Source: JBBDQZ01 sp040905705 (GTDB taxonomy: Bacteria; Bacteroidota; Rhodothermia; Balneolales; Natronogracilivirgulaceae). Taken from it: DNA of 64,000 bases. Positions 1 to 9,894 of the stretch are shown here, piece by piece. The position numbers and the translations under genes were made by a program. The stretch is from contig JBBDQZ010000063.1 in NCBI GenBank assembly GCA_040905705.1, positions 17,771 through 81,770 of the forward strand, given 5' to 3'. Each line of letters begins with the position of its first letter. The stretch's first letter is position 1. The notes beneath the pieces were generated by a model. The model saw nothing but the letters and a program-made list of their open reading frames with translations, ran no database searches and was not told where the DNA came from.

Positions 1-122
1 ACTGCTGGAAAGTATCGACCTGCAGAGGTAGCCTGCCAATATCAAACGGGTGGATAAATCGAGGCCGGCATCTCCCGGGCAGATTACTATAACACATAAT
101 CAAGCTCCCAAGAACTGAACTC
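1..122. other. Region upstream of polA
   Basis: This stretch precedes the polA start codon. I see no convincing reading frame, tRNA or strong hairpin in it. It presumably carries the polA leader or promoter and perhaps the tail of a gene outside the window. No strong Shine-Dalgarno sequence precedes the polA ATG, which is normal for Bacteroidota-like genomes. Confidence 0.4.
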
Positions 123-3017
123 ATGCCTGAGAAACTTTTCCTGTTAGATGGCACAGCCCTTGCCTATCGCGCCTATTTTGCTATGATTAACAGCAATCTC
201 AGAAACGCTGAAGGGATCTCCACCGGAGCTGTCTACGGATTTGCCAATACACTGGTCAACCTGCTTGAAAAAGAAAATCCGGCCTATCTGGCGATAGCAT
301 GGGATACGCATGCACCAACATTCAGACATGAAATGGATGAAAACTACAAAGCCAATCGCCCGCCGCAGCCGGAAGACCTCCGGATTGCCATCCCGCTTAT
401 CAAGGAGATGGTAGAATATTTCGGATTTACCAACGTGGAAAAAGACGGGTATGAAGCAGATGATCTGATTGGAACCCTCGCAATGCAGGCTAAAAAGGCG
501 AATGTAATGGTTTACATGGTGACTCCCGACAAAGATTTCATGCAGCTTGTCGGGGAGAATATCTATATGTATAAACCATTAAACAGGGGAGACGGGTTCG
601 ATGTGATCGATTCCGATGGCGTAACCGATTACTTTGGAGTCGGGCCGGAATCGGTGATTGATGTACTGGCCCTGATTGGGGACACGTCCGACAACATCCC
701 GGGAGTTCCGGGTATTGGTAAGAAAGGAGCGGCTAAAATTATTCAGGAGTACGGAAGCCTGGAAAAGGCAATAAAAGCAGCTCCGGACATGAAGAACAAA
801 AGGGCTCGTGCAGGATTAACGGAGAACCGTGAACAGGCGTTCAAGTCACGTGAAATGATTATTATTAACACGGATGTTCCCGATACGCTCCCATGGAAGG
901 AATTGCGCTGGCACGGCATGAAATCTGACCTGCTGATTGACTTTTTTAAACGAATGCAGTTTCGCAGCCTCCATCGAAAAATTGTCACATCGGAAGACGG
1001 TATGCTCGGTACGATTAAAAAAGAGCTGAAGAATGTGGAGCCGGAACAGCGTCAGCAACAGCAACAGCAACAGGGGTCGTTGTTTGACCGGCCGGCTGAA
1101 GAAGAAGCCCCGTATGTGCGGTCAAAGGAGCTCAATGCGGATCAGACAGAGATTCGGGAGGAGGTTCCCGGCAGGGAAACGGAGAGCTCAAGGACGGAAT
1201 CGGTTTCTTCCTATGACAGTTACCAGGGCGATTCCGTGACCTATTCTACCTGTACGAATGAACAAGAACTGTTGGTGTGTATTCGTGAGCTCCAAAAGGC
1301 CGGTATCTGGAGCTTTGACACGGAAACAACTTCTACCAATCCGCAGGAAGCGGAACTGCTTGGCATCTCTTTTTCCTGCAGAAAAGGGGAGGCATGGTAT
1401 ATTTTTGTCGAATCGTTTGACCGGAAGAAACTTGTGGATTACCTGAAGCCCCTGTTCGAAACATCCGGCGCACTCAAAATTGCCCACCACTTTAAATATG
1501 ACTATCGGGTACTCAAACGATTCGGGATAACGGCAGAGGAACCTGTTTTTGATACCATGCTTGCTGCTTATCTGTTGGATGCAGGACAAAAAGTGGATAT
1601 GGATTCACTTTCAAGAAGCTATCTTAATTACGACCCGATACCGATTGAAGAACTTATCGGGGAGAAGGGCAAAAAGCAGGGGTCCATGAGGGACGTTCCC
1701 CCGGAAAAGGTGGGCCCTTATGCTTGTGAAGATGCCGATGTTACGTTTCGCCTCTATACGGTTTTGAATGACAAAATTACTGAGAAGGGGTTGACGTCAC
1801 TGGCAATGGATATGGAATTTCCACTGGCCAGGGTATTGGGAGAGATGGAATCCACTGGTGTAAAAGTCGATTTGAATATGCTGGCCTCTTTCTCCAGGGA
1901 ATTGAATCAGGATATTGATGAGATCCGGTCCGCTATTTTTGAAATGACAGGCGAAGAGTTTAATGTCAATTCTACCCAGCAATTGGGCGTAATACTATTC
2001 GAAAAGATGAAGTTGCCGTCCCGGAAGAAAACAGCCACCGGAAAATACTCTACATCGGAGCAGGTCCTGTCTGCATTGGCCGCCGAGTACGAGATCGTCG
2101 CTAAAATCCTTGAATACCGTGAACTCGCCAAGCTGAAATCGACCTATGTAGATGCCTTTCCAAAATTAGTAAATAGTGAATCCGGCCGTATCCACAGTAC
2201 GTTTAATCAACATGTAGCGGCTACCGGGCGTCTTTCATCAACCGGTCCGAATCTACAGAATATTCCGGTTCGAACCGAACGGGGGCGTGGAATCCGCAAG
2301 GCGTTTGTTGCTGATCAAGGAGCAAAAATTCTGGCAGCGGATTATTCACAGATCGAATTGAGAATCATCGCATCGATGTCTGGTGATGAGGCTATGATTC
2401 GAGCCTTCAATGAAGATGAAGATATTCACGCCCGGACAGCGGCTGAAATTTTTGGTTTTAACTCACTTGATCAGGTAGGACGCGAACAGCGCAGAAAAGC
2501 CAAAGAGGTGAATTTCGGTATTCCCTATGGGGTCAGCGCTTTCGGGCTTGCACAACGCCTTGGGATTTCAAGAAAGGAAGGAAAAGCGATAATTGACGCA
2601 TATTTTCAGCGTTTCCCGGCCATTCAGCAGTTTATTATGGAAACGGTCGAATTTGCCAAAACCAACGGATTTGTAGAAACACTTTCCGGCCGGAGGCGAT
2701 ATATACCGGATATTCACTCCGGGAATCCGAATATTCGTGGATTTGCCGAACGCATTGCCGTCAATATGCCTATTCAGGGAACAGCGGCGGACCTGATCAA
2801 AATCGCTATGATCCGCGTCGACCGGGCATTACAAAAGTTCAAATCCGGAACGCGAATGATCCTGCAGGTTCATGATGAATTGCTGTTTGAAGTTCCGGAA
2901 AAAGAACAGGACCGTATACCGGCCCTTATCCAGACAACTATGGAACAGGCTATGGATCTAAAGGTTCCGCTTAAAGTGGAGACCGGGTTGTCAGATAACT
3001 GGCTTGATGCCCATTAG
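123..3017 (+). CDS. polA: DNA polymerase I
   Basis: Family A polymerase of 964 residues acting in Okazaki-fragment maturation and excision repair. Three domains are visible: a 5'-3' exonuclease (about 1-290), a 3'-5' exonuclease (about 385-560) and the polymerase (about 580-964). Polymerase motif A is D740-YSQIELR; motif B carries F798 and Y802 in NFGIPYG; motif C is H917-D918-E919. The exonuclease keeps D399-x-E401 (Exo I), D460 (Exo II) and Y533-xxx-D537 (Exo III), so proofreading should be possible, but the usual Exo II Asn four residues before D460 is His456. A polar linker (about 300-385) contains seven consecutive Gln at 311-317. The length is slightly above the usual 925-950 because of this linker. 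Confidence 0.97.
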   Translation: MPEKLFLLDGTALAYRAYFAMINSNLRNAEGISTGAVYGFANTLVNLLEKENPAYLAIAWDTHAPTFRHEMDENYKANRPPQPEDLRIAIPLIKEMVEYFGFTNVEKDGYEADDLIGTLAMQAKKANVMVYMVTPDKDFMQLVGENIYMYKPLNRGDGFDVIDSDGVTDYFGVGPESVIDVLALIGDTSDNIPGVPGIGKKGAAKIIQEYGSLEKAIKAAPDMKNKRARAGLTENREQAFKSREMIIINTDVPDTLPWKELRWHGMKSDLLIDFFKRMQFRSLHRKIVTSEDGMLGTIKKELKNVEPEQRQQQQQQQGSLFDRPAEEEAPYVRSKELNADQTEIREEVPGRETESSRTESVSSYDSYQGDSVTYSTCTNEQELLVCIRELQKAGIWSFDTETTSTNPQEAELLGISFSCRKGEAWYIFVESFDRKKLVDYLKPLFETSGALKIAHHFKYDYRVLKRFGITAEEPVFDTMLAAYLLDAGQKVDMDSLSRSYLNYDPIPIEELIGEKGKKQGSMRDVPPEKVGPYACEDADVTFRLYTVLNDKITEKGLTSLAMDMEFPLARVLGEMESTGVKVDLNMLASFSRELNQDIDEIRSAIFEMTGEEFNVNSTQQLGVILFEKMKLPSRKKTATGKYSTSEQVLSALAAEYEIVAKILEYRELAKLKSTYVDAFPKLVNSESGRIHSTFNQHVAATGRLSSTGPNLQNIPVRTERGRGIRKAFVADQGAKILAADYSQIELRIIASMSGDEAMIRAFNEDEDIHARTAAEIFGFNSLDQVGREQRRKAKEVNFGIPYGVSAFGLAQRLGISRKEGKAIIDAYFQRFPAIQQFIMETVEFAKTNGFVETLSGRRRYIPDIHSGNPNIRGFAERIAVNMPIQGTAADLIKIAMIRVDRALQKFKSGTRMILQVHDELLFEVPEKEQDRIPALIQTTMEQAMDLKVPLKVETGLSDNWLDAH

Positions 3018-3090
3018 GCTGATGCCCATTTGGAGTGGGCCCATGTGTACCTGACAGCCCGGCCTTGTAAAAATTGCTTACCGACTGGTT

Positions 3091-4203
3091 TTACCGAAAA
3101 CTGATACCGAATCCAGCGGTAACCATAGAGTATTCGGCTGCTGTATAATCCACGTTTAAGGAGATAAGTGGCAGGCTGATGCGAATACCCGCCAGCGCCC
3201 GAACCGTATTTGATCCGTCCAGGGAGATATTAATGGGATCTACCAACGCAGTAAGGTCTCTGGTCGCTGTTCCTTCGTTACTCATTGCAGGTACATAGAA
3301 AGGATAGTTTCCCTCCATTTTGATAGCGGTAGTGGCGGTTTCAAAACCCACGCCGGCATATACAGATATGATCGGCAGTGACTTGCCAACCAGCAGGTTC
3401 ATTGTGAAGGCATCTGTCTGCAGAGAAATAGCCTGATCGTCCCAGGTAGGTGATCCGGGGCCTCCAAGATTATCCGGATCCTGATATTCGCCGCTTGGTG
3501 GTGCATCGAGATCAGCGCTGGATCGGAAAGTGGTGAAACCTCCCATGATCGACAAGGTTACAGGCCAAAGCCCTCCACCGGGTACCCATTGGTTTAATTC
3601 ATGTTTTACACCCAGCCCATAAAGCGAAAGTTTACCGTAATCACCCAGGTCTGTCGGGGGAATAAGACGCAGCATAACATCGGTGTTTTTGGGTAACCCT
3701 GCACCGGCCTGGAGCATGGGTGTTGGAACATAGCCCAACCCAACTCCCTCAGGCATTCGAAAATCGGCTACGGTTACGGTTTCTCCGTTGATCGTGCGAT
3801 TGATACCGAGACGGGGTCCGGGATCGGAATCACCGCTGAAAGTTGGTGTATTGGGATCCCCTTCTAACAATTCAAGTTCTTCCAAACCGATTTCGTTCAC
3901 ATTGAAACTTCGATGTGCATCCGGCACCATGGCGACAGCTAAATTCACTTTAAGGTGAAATCCGGGTACCCCATGTGTATTGGCACGATCAACCCATCCG
4001 GAGTTAATGCCGGCTCCGAAACCGCTACCAAACGGTTTTAAATATTCCTGAACAAGTAACGTGGCATCATCTGCTCCGGCTTCAAGCATTTCACCAAGGT
4101 CTCCGATTTGAGCATGAGCATTTTTACCGGGAATGGCCATAAGAACAAATATCATTGCAACAACAACCGGTATTTGTATGATAGCTTTAGCTGATGGATT
4201 CAT
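3091..4203 (-). CDS. DUF6588-like outer-membrane protein
   Basis: A 370-residue secreted protein. I chose the ATG at 4203 because it gives a clean signal peptide (MNPSAKAII..., hydrophobic core, cleavage after AHA); the longer frame from 4395 adds an unlikely 64-residue N-terminus. The early region (DDATLLVQEYLKPFG, then a glycine-rich GAGINSGW segment) resembles the Bacteroidota family DUF6588. Alternating polar/hydrophobic strands and a C-terminus ending in Phe-Arg suggest a beta-barrel in the outer membrane. Function is unknown. It lies 246 bp downstream of rsgA on the same strand and probably has its own promoter. Confidence 0.75.
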   Translation of the reverse strand: MNPSAKAIIQIPVVVAMIFVLMAIPGKNAHAQIGDLGEMLEAGADDATLLVQEYLKPFGSGFGAGINSGWVDRANTHGVPGFHLKVNLAVAMVPDAHRSFNVNEIGLEELELLEGDPNTPTFSGDSDPGPRLGINRTINGETVTVADFRMPEGVGLGYVPTPMLQAGAGLPKNTDVMLRLIPPTDLGDYGKLSLYGLGVKHELNQWVPGGGLWPVTLSIMGGFTTFRSSADLDAPPSGEYQDPDNLGGPGSPTWDDQAISLQTDAFTMNLLVGKSLPIISVYAGVGFETATTAIKMEGNYPFYVPAMSNEGTATRDLTALVDPINISLDGSNTVRALAGIRISLPLISLNVDYTAAEYSMVTAGFGISFR

Positions 4204-4449
4204 ATGAATTTTTTTGCATAAAGGTTTGAGTTGTAGTGACCTTACCCCTCTGTTATTCACAGATGACGAAAACAAACTAATTCTTTTTTTTGAAAAAACC
4301 ATCATCAATAATCCATGAATTATAATGGCGGCATTGAATTTTTGTCGTGTATTGGACGGCCCCGGTGAACGGCAGGCCCGATGGTCAACAGACAACTCCT
4401 AATATACATCCGGCATTACAGTAGGGTATTTGGAGGGAATCTCACTTTT

Positions 4450-5385
4450 TCACAGGTTGTGTTGATCCTGCCCATTGCTTTCAACAATATGCCGATAACT
4501 TCGGTATCGGGATGCCGCAATCCGTCCGTTCTCCACCGCCTCAATAACAGCACAATTCGGTTCATGGCCATGTGTACAATTGTAGTAATGACACGATTCC
4601 CGGATGGAGGCCATTTCAGGAAAATAAAGAGAAATTTCATAAGATTTTAAGTCCACCAGTCCGAATTCACGGACACCCGGAGTGTCGATCACCCGGGTGT
4701 TTTCAGAAACCGGAATGAGATGCGAAAAAGTGGTGGTGTGCTTGCCCTTGTTGGAAAAGTGGCTGATTTCAGCAGTTTTTAAGTCCTGATCGGTGGCCAT
4801 GCTGTTTAACAGACTGGTTTTGCCTGTTCCCGATGGCCCGGTCATTACGGAGATTGAACCCTCAATCAGCTCTTTAAGCCTGTGGATGGAATCGGGATCG
4901 TAAATACTTGTGGTTACAAATGAATACCCAAGCCCGGTATAGAGGTTGAGAACTTCAGATAACCGGGCGGCATCTTTTTTGTTTTCAGACAGATCCGTTT
5001 TGTTCATGACAATTACCGGATTTATATCGTACGCTTCACAACAAACCAGCAACCGATCGATGAAACCGGTTTTAAATACCGGTTGTTTCAGGGATTGAAT
5101 GATGAGCACATAATCCACATTGGCTGCCAGCATCTGTGTCCCTTTCCGGCCATGAGTGGCTTGTCGGAGCAATTTATTCCTCCGTTCTTCGATGTGCTCA
5201 ATCATCCCGGTGCCATCATTCTGCAAGACGATGTGAACTCTGTCTCCGACCGTCACGGGATTGGTAACCTGTTCGTCGGAAAGCCTGAATTTACCCGGTA
5301 GCCGGCATTCCATCATATGGCCGTTATCGAGGCGGGCCTGGTACCAGCTTCCTGTGGCTTTTGTAATCAGACCTTGCATGAGCAT
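4450..5385 (-). CDS. rsgA: Ribosome small-subunit GTPase RsgA
   Basis: Circularly permuted GTPase of 311 residues that assists late maturation of the 30S subunit. An N-terminal OB-fold is followed by the permuted G motifs: NKTD (G4) comes before the P-loop GPSGTGKTS (G1), and DTPGVREFG (G3) follows. The C-terminal zinc-binding segment has the expected CHYYNCTHGHEPNC pattern. There are two in-frame ATGs at 5385 and 5379 and either could be the start. It lies 51 bp downstream of lon on the same strand. Confidence 0.95.
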   Translation of the reverse strand: MLMQGLITKATGSWYQARLDNGHMMECRLPGKFRLSDEQVTNPVTVGDRVHIVLQNDGTGMIEHIEERRNKLLRQATHGRKGTQMLAANVDYVLIIQSLKQPVFKTGFIDRLLVCCEAYDINPVIVMNKTDLSENKKDAARLSEVLNLYTGLGYSFVTTSIYDPDSIHRLKELIEGSISVMTGPSGTGKTSLLNSMATDQDLKTAEISHFSNKGKHTTTFSHLIPVSENTRVIDTPGVREFGLVDLKSYEISLYFPEMASIRESCHYYNCTHGHEPNCAVIEAVENGRIAASRYRSYRHIVESNGQDQHNL

Positions 5386-5436
5386 ATATTACCATAAAAC
5401 CGGGAGATATCGGAAGCGGCTATTCGACAGGGAGAA

Positions 5437-7965
5437 TCAATTTTTGGCAAAGGGTTCAGACTGTTCTTCCTCAACCGTGTTTGTATTGTTTTTCCCGGTT
5501 TTTCGGGCAGTGAATTTTTTTGCCGGGTTCATCTCGGGTTTTTTTTCCAGAATATAATCGAACAATGGGTCCATTCGGTCCAGGTAGTGGAATTTTAAAC
5601 CTTTGATCACGTCTATTTCGATCTCGTCCACATCTTTTTGATTGTGTTTGGGCAGAATGACCGTTTTGATTCCGGCACGCCTGGCAGCCAGGGTTTTTTC
5701 TTTGATTCCTCCGACAGGAAGGACAGATCCGCGAAGGGTGATTTCTCCGGTCATGGCAACGGTACTTTTTACTTTTCGCTGGGTGAAAATTGAGCAGATG
5801 GCAGCAAGCAGTGAAAGACCGGCAGACGGACCGTCTTTCGGTACGGACCCTGCGGGAACGTGTATATGCAAGTCCCAATCGGTAAACGCCCTGTCGGGTA
5901 TGGAAAGATCCGAAGATCGGGATTTGAGATAACTCAATGCCAACATGGCCGACTCTTTCATCACGTCTCCCAGTTGGCCGGTAATATTCAGTTTGCCGGA
6001 GCCTTTAGAGACACTGGCTTCAATAAATAAGATATCACCGCCGTATGGAGTCCACGCCAGGCCTGTAGCCACTCCCGGTACTGTTGTTCGTTCAGCAATT
6101 TCGGAATGAAAACGGCGCTTTCCGAGATATTCTTCGATACTGTTTACACCGATGGATGCTTTTTGAATTTCATCCGAGGCAATTTTACTCGCCACACCTC
6201 GCGCCAAAGAGCCGATTTCACGCTCCAGATTACGGACACCCGATTCGCGTGTATATCCATCAATCAGTTTTTTCAGGGAATTTTCTGTGATCTGGAACTG
6301 ATTCCTGGTTAATCCGTTTTCTTTGATTTGTTTCTGTACAAGGAATTTTTTGGCGATCTGTAACTTTTCCTCAAGTGTGTAGCCACTCAGATAGATCGTT
6401 TCCATACGGTCCCGCAAAGCCGGAGGTACGGTGTCCAGTGTATTGGCCGTAGCAATGAACAACACTTTGGAGAGATCGTATTCGACTTCCAGATAATTGT
6501 CGTAAAACGAATTATTCTGTTCGGGATCAAGGACTTCCAGCAGGGCGGAAGTGGGATCTCCACGGAAATTCATACCTACCTTGTCTATTTCATCCAGCAT
6601 AATCAATGGATTGCTCGTGCCGGCTTTTTTCAGGGATTGAATAATCCGTCCCGGAAGGGCACCTATGTACGTACGACGATGCCCCCTGATTTCGGCTTCA
6701 TCCTGCAAACCACCCACACTGAAACGCTGAAATTCACGATTCATAGCCCGCGCGATCGATCGTCCCAGGGAGGTCTTTCCTACCCCCGGAGGACCGTAAA
6801 AGCACAGTATGGGAGCTTTCATATCCTTTTTGAGCTTCAAAACGGCAAGGTGTTCAACAATTCGTTTTTTTACCTTTTCAAGGCCATAATGGTCTTCATC
6901 CAGAATTTTTCGTGCACGGCGAAGATCCAGTTTGTCCTTTGAAAAGTGGTTCCAGGGCAGATCAACGAGCCATTCCACATAATTATAAATGACTCCGTGG
7001 TTAGGAGCATTGGCCGGAGTGCGCTCGAGGCGTTCCAGTTCTTTATCCAGTACTTTTTCGACATGGTCGGGCAAGTCTTTTTTCTTTGCCCTGGCACGGA
7101 GTTTTTGTACGTCTTCAAGTTCGCTGTCCTCACCCAACTCTTCTTGAATAGCTTTTAATTGCTGTCGTAAATAAAAATCCTTTTGTTGCTTGTCGATATC
7201 AGTTTTAACTTTGGAACGGATTTCCTCACTGAGATTTAGAACCTGCATTTCCTTTTTCAGATAGTTCATCACCTTTTCCATCTTTTCGGAAAAGACTTTG
7301 ATTTCCAGCAGGGTCTGTTTTTCATCAAGAGAAATATTCAGATTGGAACTGATGAAATTAAGCAGAAAAGTGGGGCTATTGATATTATTAACAGCAATGG
7401 CCGCCTCGGAAGGGATATTGGGGGATAGATTGACAATTTGTATAGCTGTTTCTTTTACCGAACGCAGTGCAGCGTCCAGCTCGACCCCGGATATATCCTG
7501 ATTGTAGTTAAACGGTTTCACCCGGGCTACATAATACGGGTCATGCTGTACGAACTCTTCAATCTCAAAAACACTTTTACCCTGAATGACAATACTTTTA
7601 CTGCCGTCCGGCATCTTGATAAGTTTCAGAATCTGGGCAATGGTCCCTACATGATAAAGATCTTCCGGTTCAGGATCTTCCTGGTCTTTGTTCTTTTGAG
7701 TAACAATGCCGATAGTTTTATCTGCTTCGTAAGCTTTTCTGACAAGTTCAAGGGAACGGTCACGCCCAACGGTTATCGGAATGACCACTCCCGGATAGAG
7801 TACCGTGTTTTTTAATGGGAGGATGGGAAGCTGATCGGGAATGTCAGATTCCGTCATTTTTTTCTCTTCCTCTTCGGACAAAAGCGGGATAGCCTGTTCG
7901 AAATCGTCAAACTCTTCTTCAGAAAGTTTATTATTAAAAATTTTTAATCCCTCAAAATTATACAT
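5437..7965 (-). CDS. lon: ATP-dependent protease La (Lon)
   Basis: Cytoplasmic AAA+ serine protease of 842 residues that degrades misfolded and regulatory proteins. It has an N-terminal LAN domain (about 45-240), a helical linker, an AAA+ module with Walker A GPPGVGKT (391-398) and Walker B LMLDEIDK, and a C-terminal protease domain with the catalytic dyad Ser714 (DGPSAG) and Lys757 (GGIKEK). All catalytic residues are present and the spacing between Ser and Lys is the same as in E. coli Lon. An acidic 40-residue N-terminal extension and a basic C-terminal tail flank the core. Confidence 0.97.
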   Translation of the reverse strand: MYNFEGLKIFNNKLSEEEFDDFEQAIPLLSEEEEKKMTESDIPDQLPILPLKNTVLYPGVVIPITVGRDRSLELVRKAYEADKTIGIVTQKNKDQEDPEPEDLYHVGTIAQILKLIKMPDGSKSIVIQGKSVFEIEEFVQHDPYYVARVKPFNYNQDISGVELDAALRSVKETAIQIVNLSPNIPSEAAIAVNNINSPTFLLNFISSNLNISLDEKQTLLEIKVFSEKMEKVMNYLKKEMQVLNLSEEIRSKVKTDIDKQQKDFYLRQQLKAIQEELGEDSELEDVQKLRARAKKKDLPDHVEKVLDKELERLERTPANAPNHGVIYNYVEWLVDLPWNHFSKDKLDLRRARKILDEDHYGLEKVKKRIVEHLAVLKLKKDMKAPILCFYGPPGVGKTSLGRSIARAMNREFQRFSVGGLQDEAEIRGHRRTYIGALPGRIIQSLKKAGTSNPLIMLDEIDKVGMNFRGDPTSALLEVLDPEQNNSFYDNYLEVEYDLSKVLFIATANTLDTVPPALRDRMETIYLSGYTLEEKLQIAKKFLVQKQIKENGLTRNQFQITENSLKKLIDGYTRESGVRNLEREIGSLARGVASKIASDEIQKASIGVNSIEEYLGKRRFHSEIAERTTVPGVATGLAWTPYGGDILFIEASVSKGSGKLNITGQLGDVMKESAMLALSYLKSRSSDLSIPDRAFTDWDLHIHVPAGSVPKDGPSAGLSLLAAICSIFTQRKVKSTVAMTGEITLRGSVLPVGGIKEKTLAARRAGIKTVILPKHNQKDVDEIEIDVIKGLKFHYLDRMDPLFDYILEKKPEMNPAKKFTARKTGKNNTNTVEEEQSEPFAKN

Positions 7966-7976
7966 GGGTCAATTTA

Positions 7977-7984
7977 CAAAAATA
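7977..7984 (-). promoter_or_regulatory. Candidate -7 element upstream of lon
   Basis: Read on the minus strand these eight bases match the Bacteroidota -7 consensus TAnnTTTG exactly. They sit only 12 bases before the lon ATG, so a transcript from here would have almost no leader, and I see no good TTTG-type -33 element at the expected distance. Treat as tentative. Confidence 0.25.
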
Positions 7985-8279
7985 AGTCAATGGTTTTGTT
8001 TTCGGCGTAATATACCTGCAATATATGAACCATTCTCCGGAAAAAGTGCATATCGACATGATTCCAGACAAATAAGCAGACTAAGTAAATTGCAGCTTAT
8101 GTTATTTATATTTTTTTACTTCCCCCTGCTAATGGGACAGCAAGAAAAATCGTGCTAATGTTTGTAGAAACCATGTCTGAAGTCCATATACAGGTATTTG
8201 TTTTTCTATCTGTGAAAAGAGCTGAGAATGATGATCCCGAATCAATACCAGTCAATCTGTCATAAATCCCGGGAGGTTC

Positions 8280-8294
8280 TTGTCATATTGACAA
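8280..8294. repeat. 15-base palindrome (TTGTCA-tat-TGACAA)
   Basis: Perfect inverted repeat with 6-bp arms and a 3-base centre, about 32 bases beyond the stop codon of the barrel-protein gene and about 315 bases upstream of lon. The short centre makes a protein-binding site more plausible than an RNA hairpin. No T-run follows on the minus strand, so it is not an obvious terminator. Confidence 0.5.
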
Positions 8295-8325
8295 TATACA
8301 GAATGGTATATAAACGGAAAACAAT

Positions 8326-9894
8326 TCAAATCCGGATTTGCAAGCCCAGTGCCGAAACGGTATTGGCATACCAGCCTGGTTCGTTGTCTTCGGGATGCAT
8401 TATCCTGACAGCTGCCGAGAGATAGATAAAATTCAGGTCAAGCGCTGCTCCTATACCATATGATACCAATTTGTCCGGACTCAATTGGATGCTGCCTCTA
8501 AGTGGTAAAAAATCAAGTAAACGTAATTCTGTTCCTGCCGAATAGAGCCATCCTTTTGCTTCGAAACCGGAGGGGTTAAATCGGTAATTCAAGTCAAGCA
8601 TGGACGAAATCCACTGATACTGGAAAACCGTACCGAGATGCAATTGTGTCGGGAGTTGTACGAAAAACGGATAAATATCATCTTTCTCGATGTTTTCGTA
8701 TATAGAATGCTCTGAAACGTCTTCACCCAGGTATTGAAACAATTCACCCGGATGGCCAAAATACAGGGATGTATGATCAGGAAGATGTTCGTAAGTCCTC
8801 GGATCCGTTTGGGAACTCCATGCACCCGGGTTGTTATTATAGCGGACCAATCCCAGGTCGGTTATAGCGAAGCTGAATCGAAGTGATTTTCTAAGCGGAG
8901 CCCGGTTAATGGACAACAGTGAGAGGTCGTCTCCCAGAGGAATGATATAGGTGAGCCCGGCATCCAGGCCTATTCCATAACCGTTGATTTCAAGATTCGA
9001 GTCCTTTTGAAAACGGTTCTGATACGCTTGTTCGGCCGGGTCTGAAAAAACGAGATCGAAGAGGTACCGGTCAATATCTCCGGATGTACGGGCTTGCAAT
9101 TGCCGGGTATTTTCCCACATGCCGTTGCTGGCCGTATAATTCGATTGATAGCGGACATCCGAGTACATGCCGGCAAAGATTGCTTTCGGGGAAAATCCTA
9201 TCAACAGGGTATTAAGGCCTGCCTGCCAGCGGTTGAACATGGTAACTTCCCGGGCAAAACCGATAGAAAACTCGTGGTAAACCTGATATTTTTCATTTAG
9301 GAATCGATTAAAGGGTTCGTCCTCTTCCGTATAGGCATTGGACGACACCTCGTTATCGGTCAGGAACCAATTCCTGTTCATTTCAAATGATGATAATCCC
9401 CGGGTTCGAAATGCAACGGAGCGAGCCGATTCATTATTGATCCAGCTTAAGCTAAATGGGATCAATTCATATTTCTGTGTCTGAAAAAAGCGGGTCTCGT
9501 TTCCGAACATCTTCTGGAGTTGTTCTTCAGTGGCAACTGTCTGCTGAGGCAAGCTGGCGGGTATGAAATAGGGTTGCACCTGGTTTGGAAATTGATCCAG
9601 TTCATTTATTGATAAACCGTTGCTGTAATATAGCCCTCCCATACCCAATGTTATCTGTGTAGATCTCGAACCCGTGCGTATCATAAGATTGGCCGGATTA
9701 TAGAAATGGGAAGAGGAGCCGGATGTAAAAGCAACTCCGCCCCCCAAAGCGATTTGTTCCGGTATGGTGACAGGCTGTGCCGCCACGTTCCGGCCAACAA
9801 GCATCACCAGTAATAACAGGCCCAGGCCGGAGTAAAATATTTTGTATATGTTAGTCACACATCCATCCTTGATGGTGCCGCATTGAATTGCCAT
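8326..9894 (-). CDS. Outer-membrane beta-barrel protein (DUF5723/PorV-like)
   Basis: A 522-residue exported protein. A hydrophobic signal segment ends at VAAQ near residue 40, followed by a region with FYNPANL that is typical of FadL/PorV-like barrels of Bacteroidota, then many amphipathic strands; the C-terminus is LGLQIRI. An alternative GTG start at 9858 would give a more standard signal peptide (MTNIYKIFY...) and has an AAGGA about seven bases upstream; I keep the ATG at 9894 but the GTG is a serious competitor. The substrate or role cannot be read from the sequence. It is transcribed away from the site-2 protease gene. Confidence 0.75.
   Translation of the reverse strand: MAIQCGTIKDGCVTNIYKIFYSGLGLLLLVMLVGRNVAAQPVTIPEQIALGGGVAFTSGSSSHFYNPANLMIRTGSRSTQITLGMGGLYYSNGLSINELDQFPNQVQPYFIPASLPQQTVATEEQLQKMFGNETRFFQTQKYELIPFSLSWINNESARSVAFRTRGLSSFEMNRNWFLTDNEVSSNAYTEEDEPFNRFLNEKYQVYHEFSIGFAREVTMFNRWQAGLNTLLIGFSPKAIFAGMYSDVRYQSNYTASNGMWENTRQLQARTSGDIDRYLFDLVFSDPAEQAYQNRFQKDSNLEINGYGIGLDAGLTYIIPLGDDLSLLSINRAPLRKSLRFSFAITDLGLVRYNNNPGAWSSQTDPRTYEHLPDHTSLYFGHPGELFQYLGEDVSEHSIYENIEKDDIYPFFVQLPTQLHLGTVFQYQWISSMLDLNYRFNPSGFEAKGWLYSAGTELRLLDFLPLRGSIQLSPDKLVSYGIGAALDLNFIYLSAAVRIMHPEDNEPGWYANTVSALGLQIRI

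Larger units (their letters stand above)
7966..8325. other. Intergenic region between the barrel-protein gene and lon
   Basis: This 360-base gap lies downstream of the leftward beta-barrel gene and upstream of lon. It contains the tentative lon -7 element, a perfect 6-bp inverted repeat at 8280-8294, and two copies of GCTAAT near 8129 and 8152. Short open frames cross it on the plus strand but have no family resemblance and no ribosome binding site, so I call no gene. I looked for a CIRCE-type heat-shock operator and did not see one. Confidence 0.5.

Noticed and set aside
3006..3030. 10-base direct repeat (GATGCCCATT) at the end of polA with a nearby GCCCA/TGGGC stem
   Set aside because: The repeat is short and partly within the coding end; the stem has no T-run. 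It may be a small duplication but I see no function.
8159..8263. 34-codon frame upstream of lon on the plus strand
   Set aside because: No family resemblance, antisense to the surrounding transcription and no ribosome binding site.
7966..8325. CIRCE-like heat-shock operator upstream of lon
   Set aside because: GCTAAT occurs twice but as a direct repeat without the inverted partner of CIRCE.
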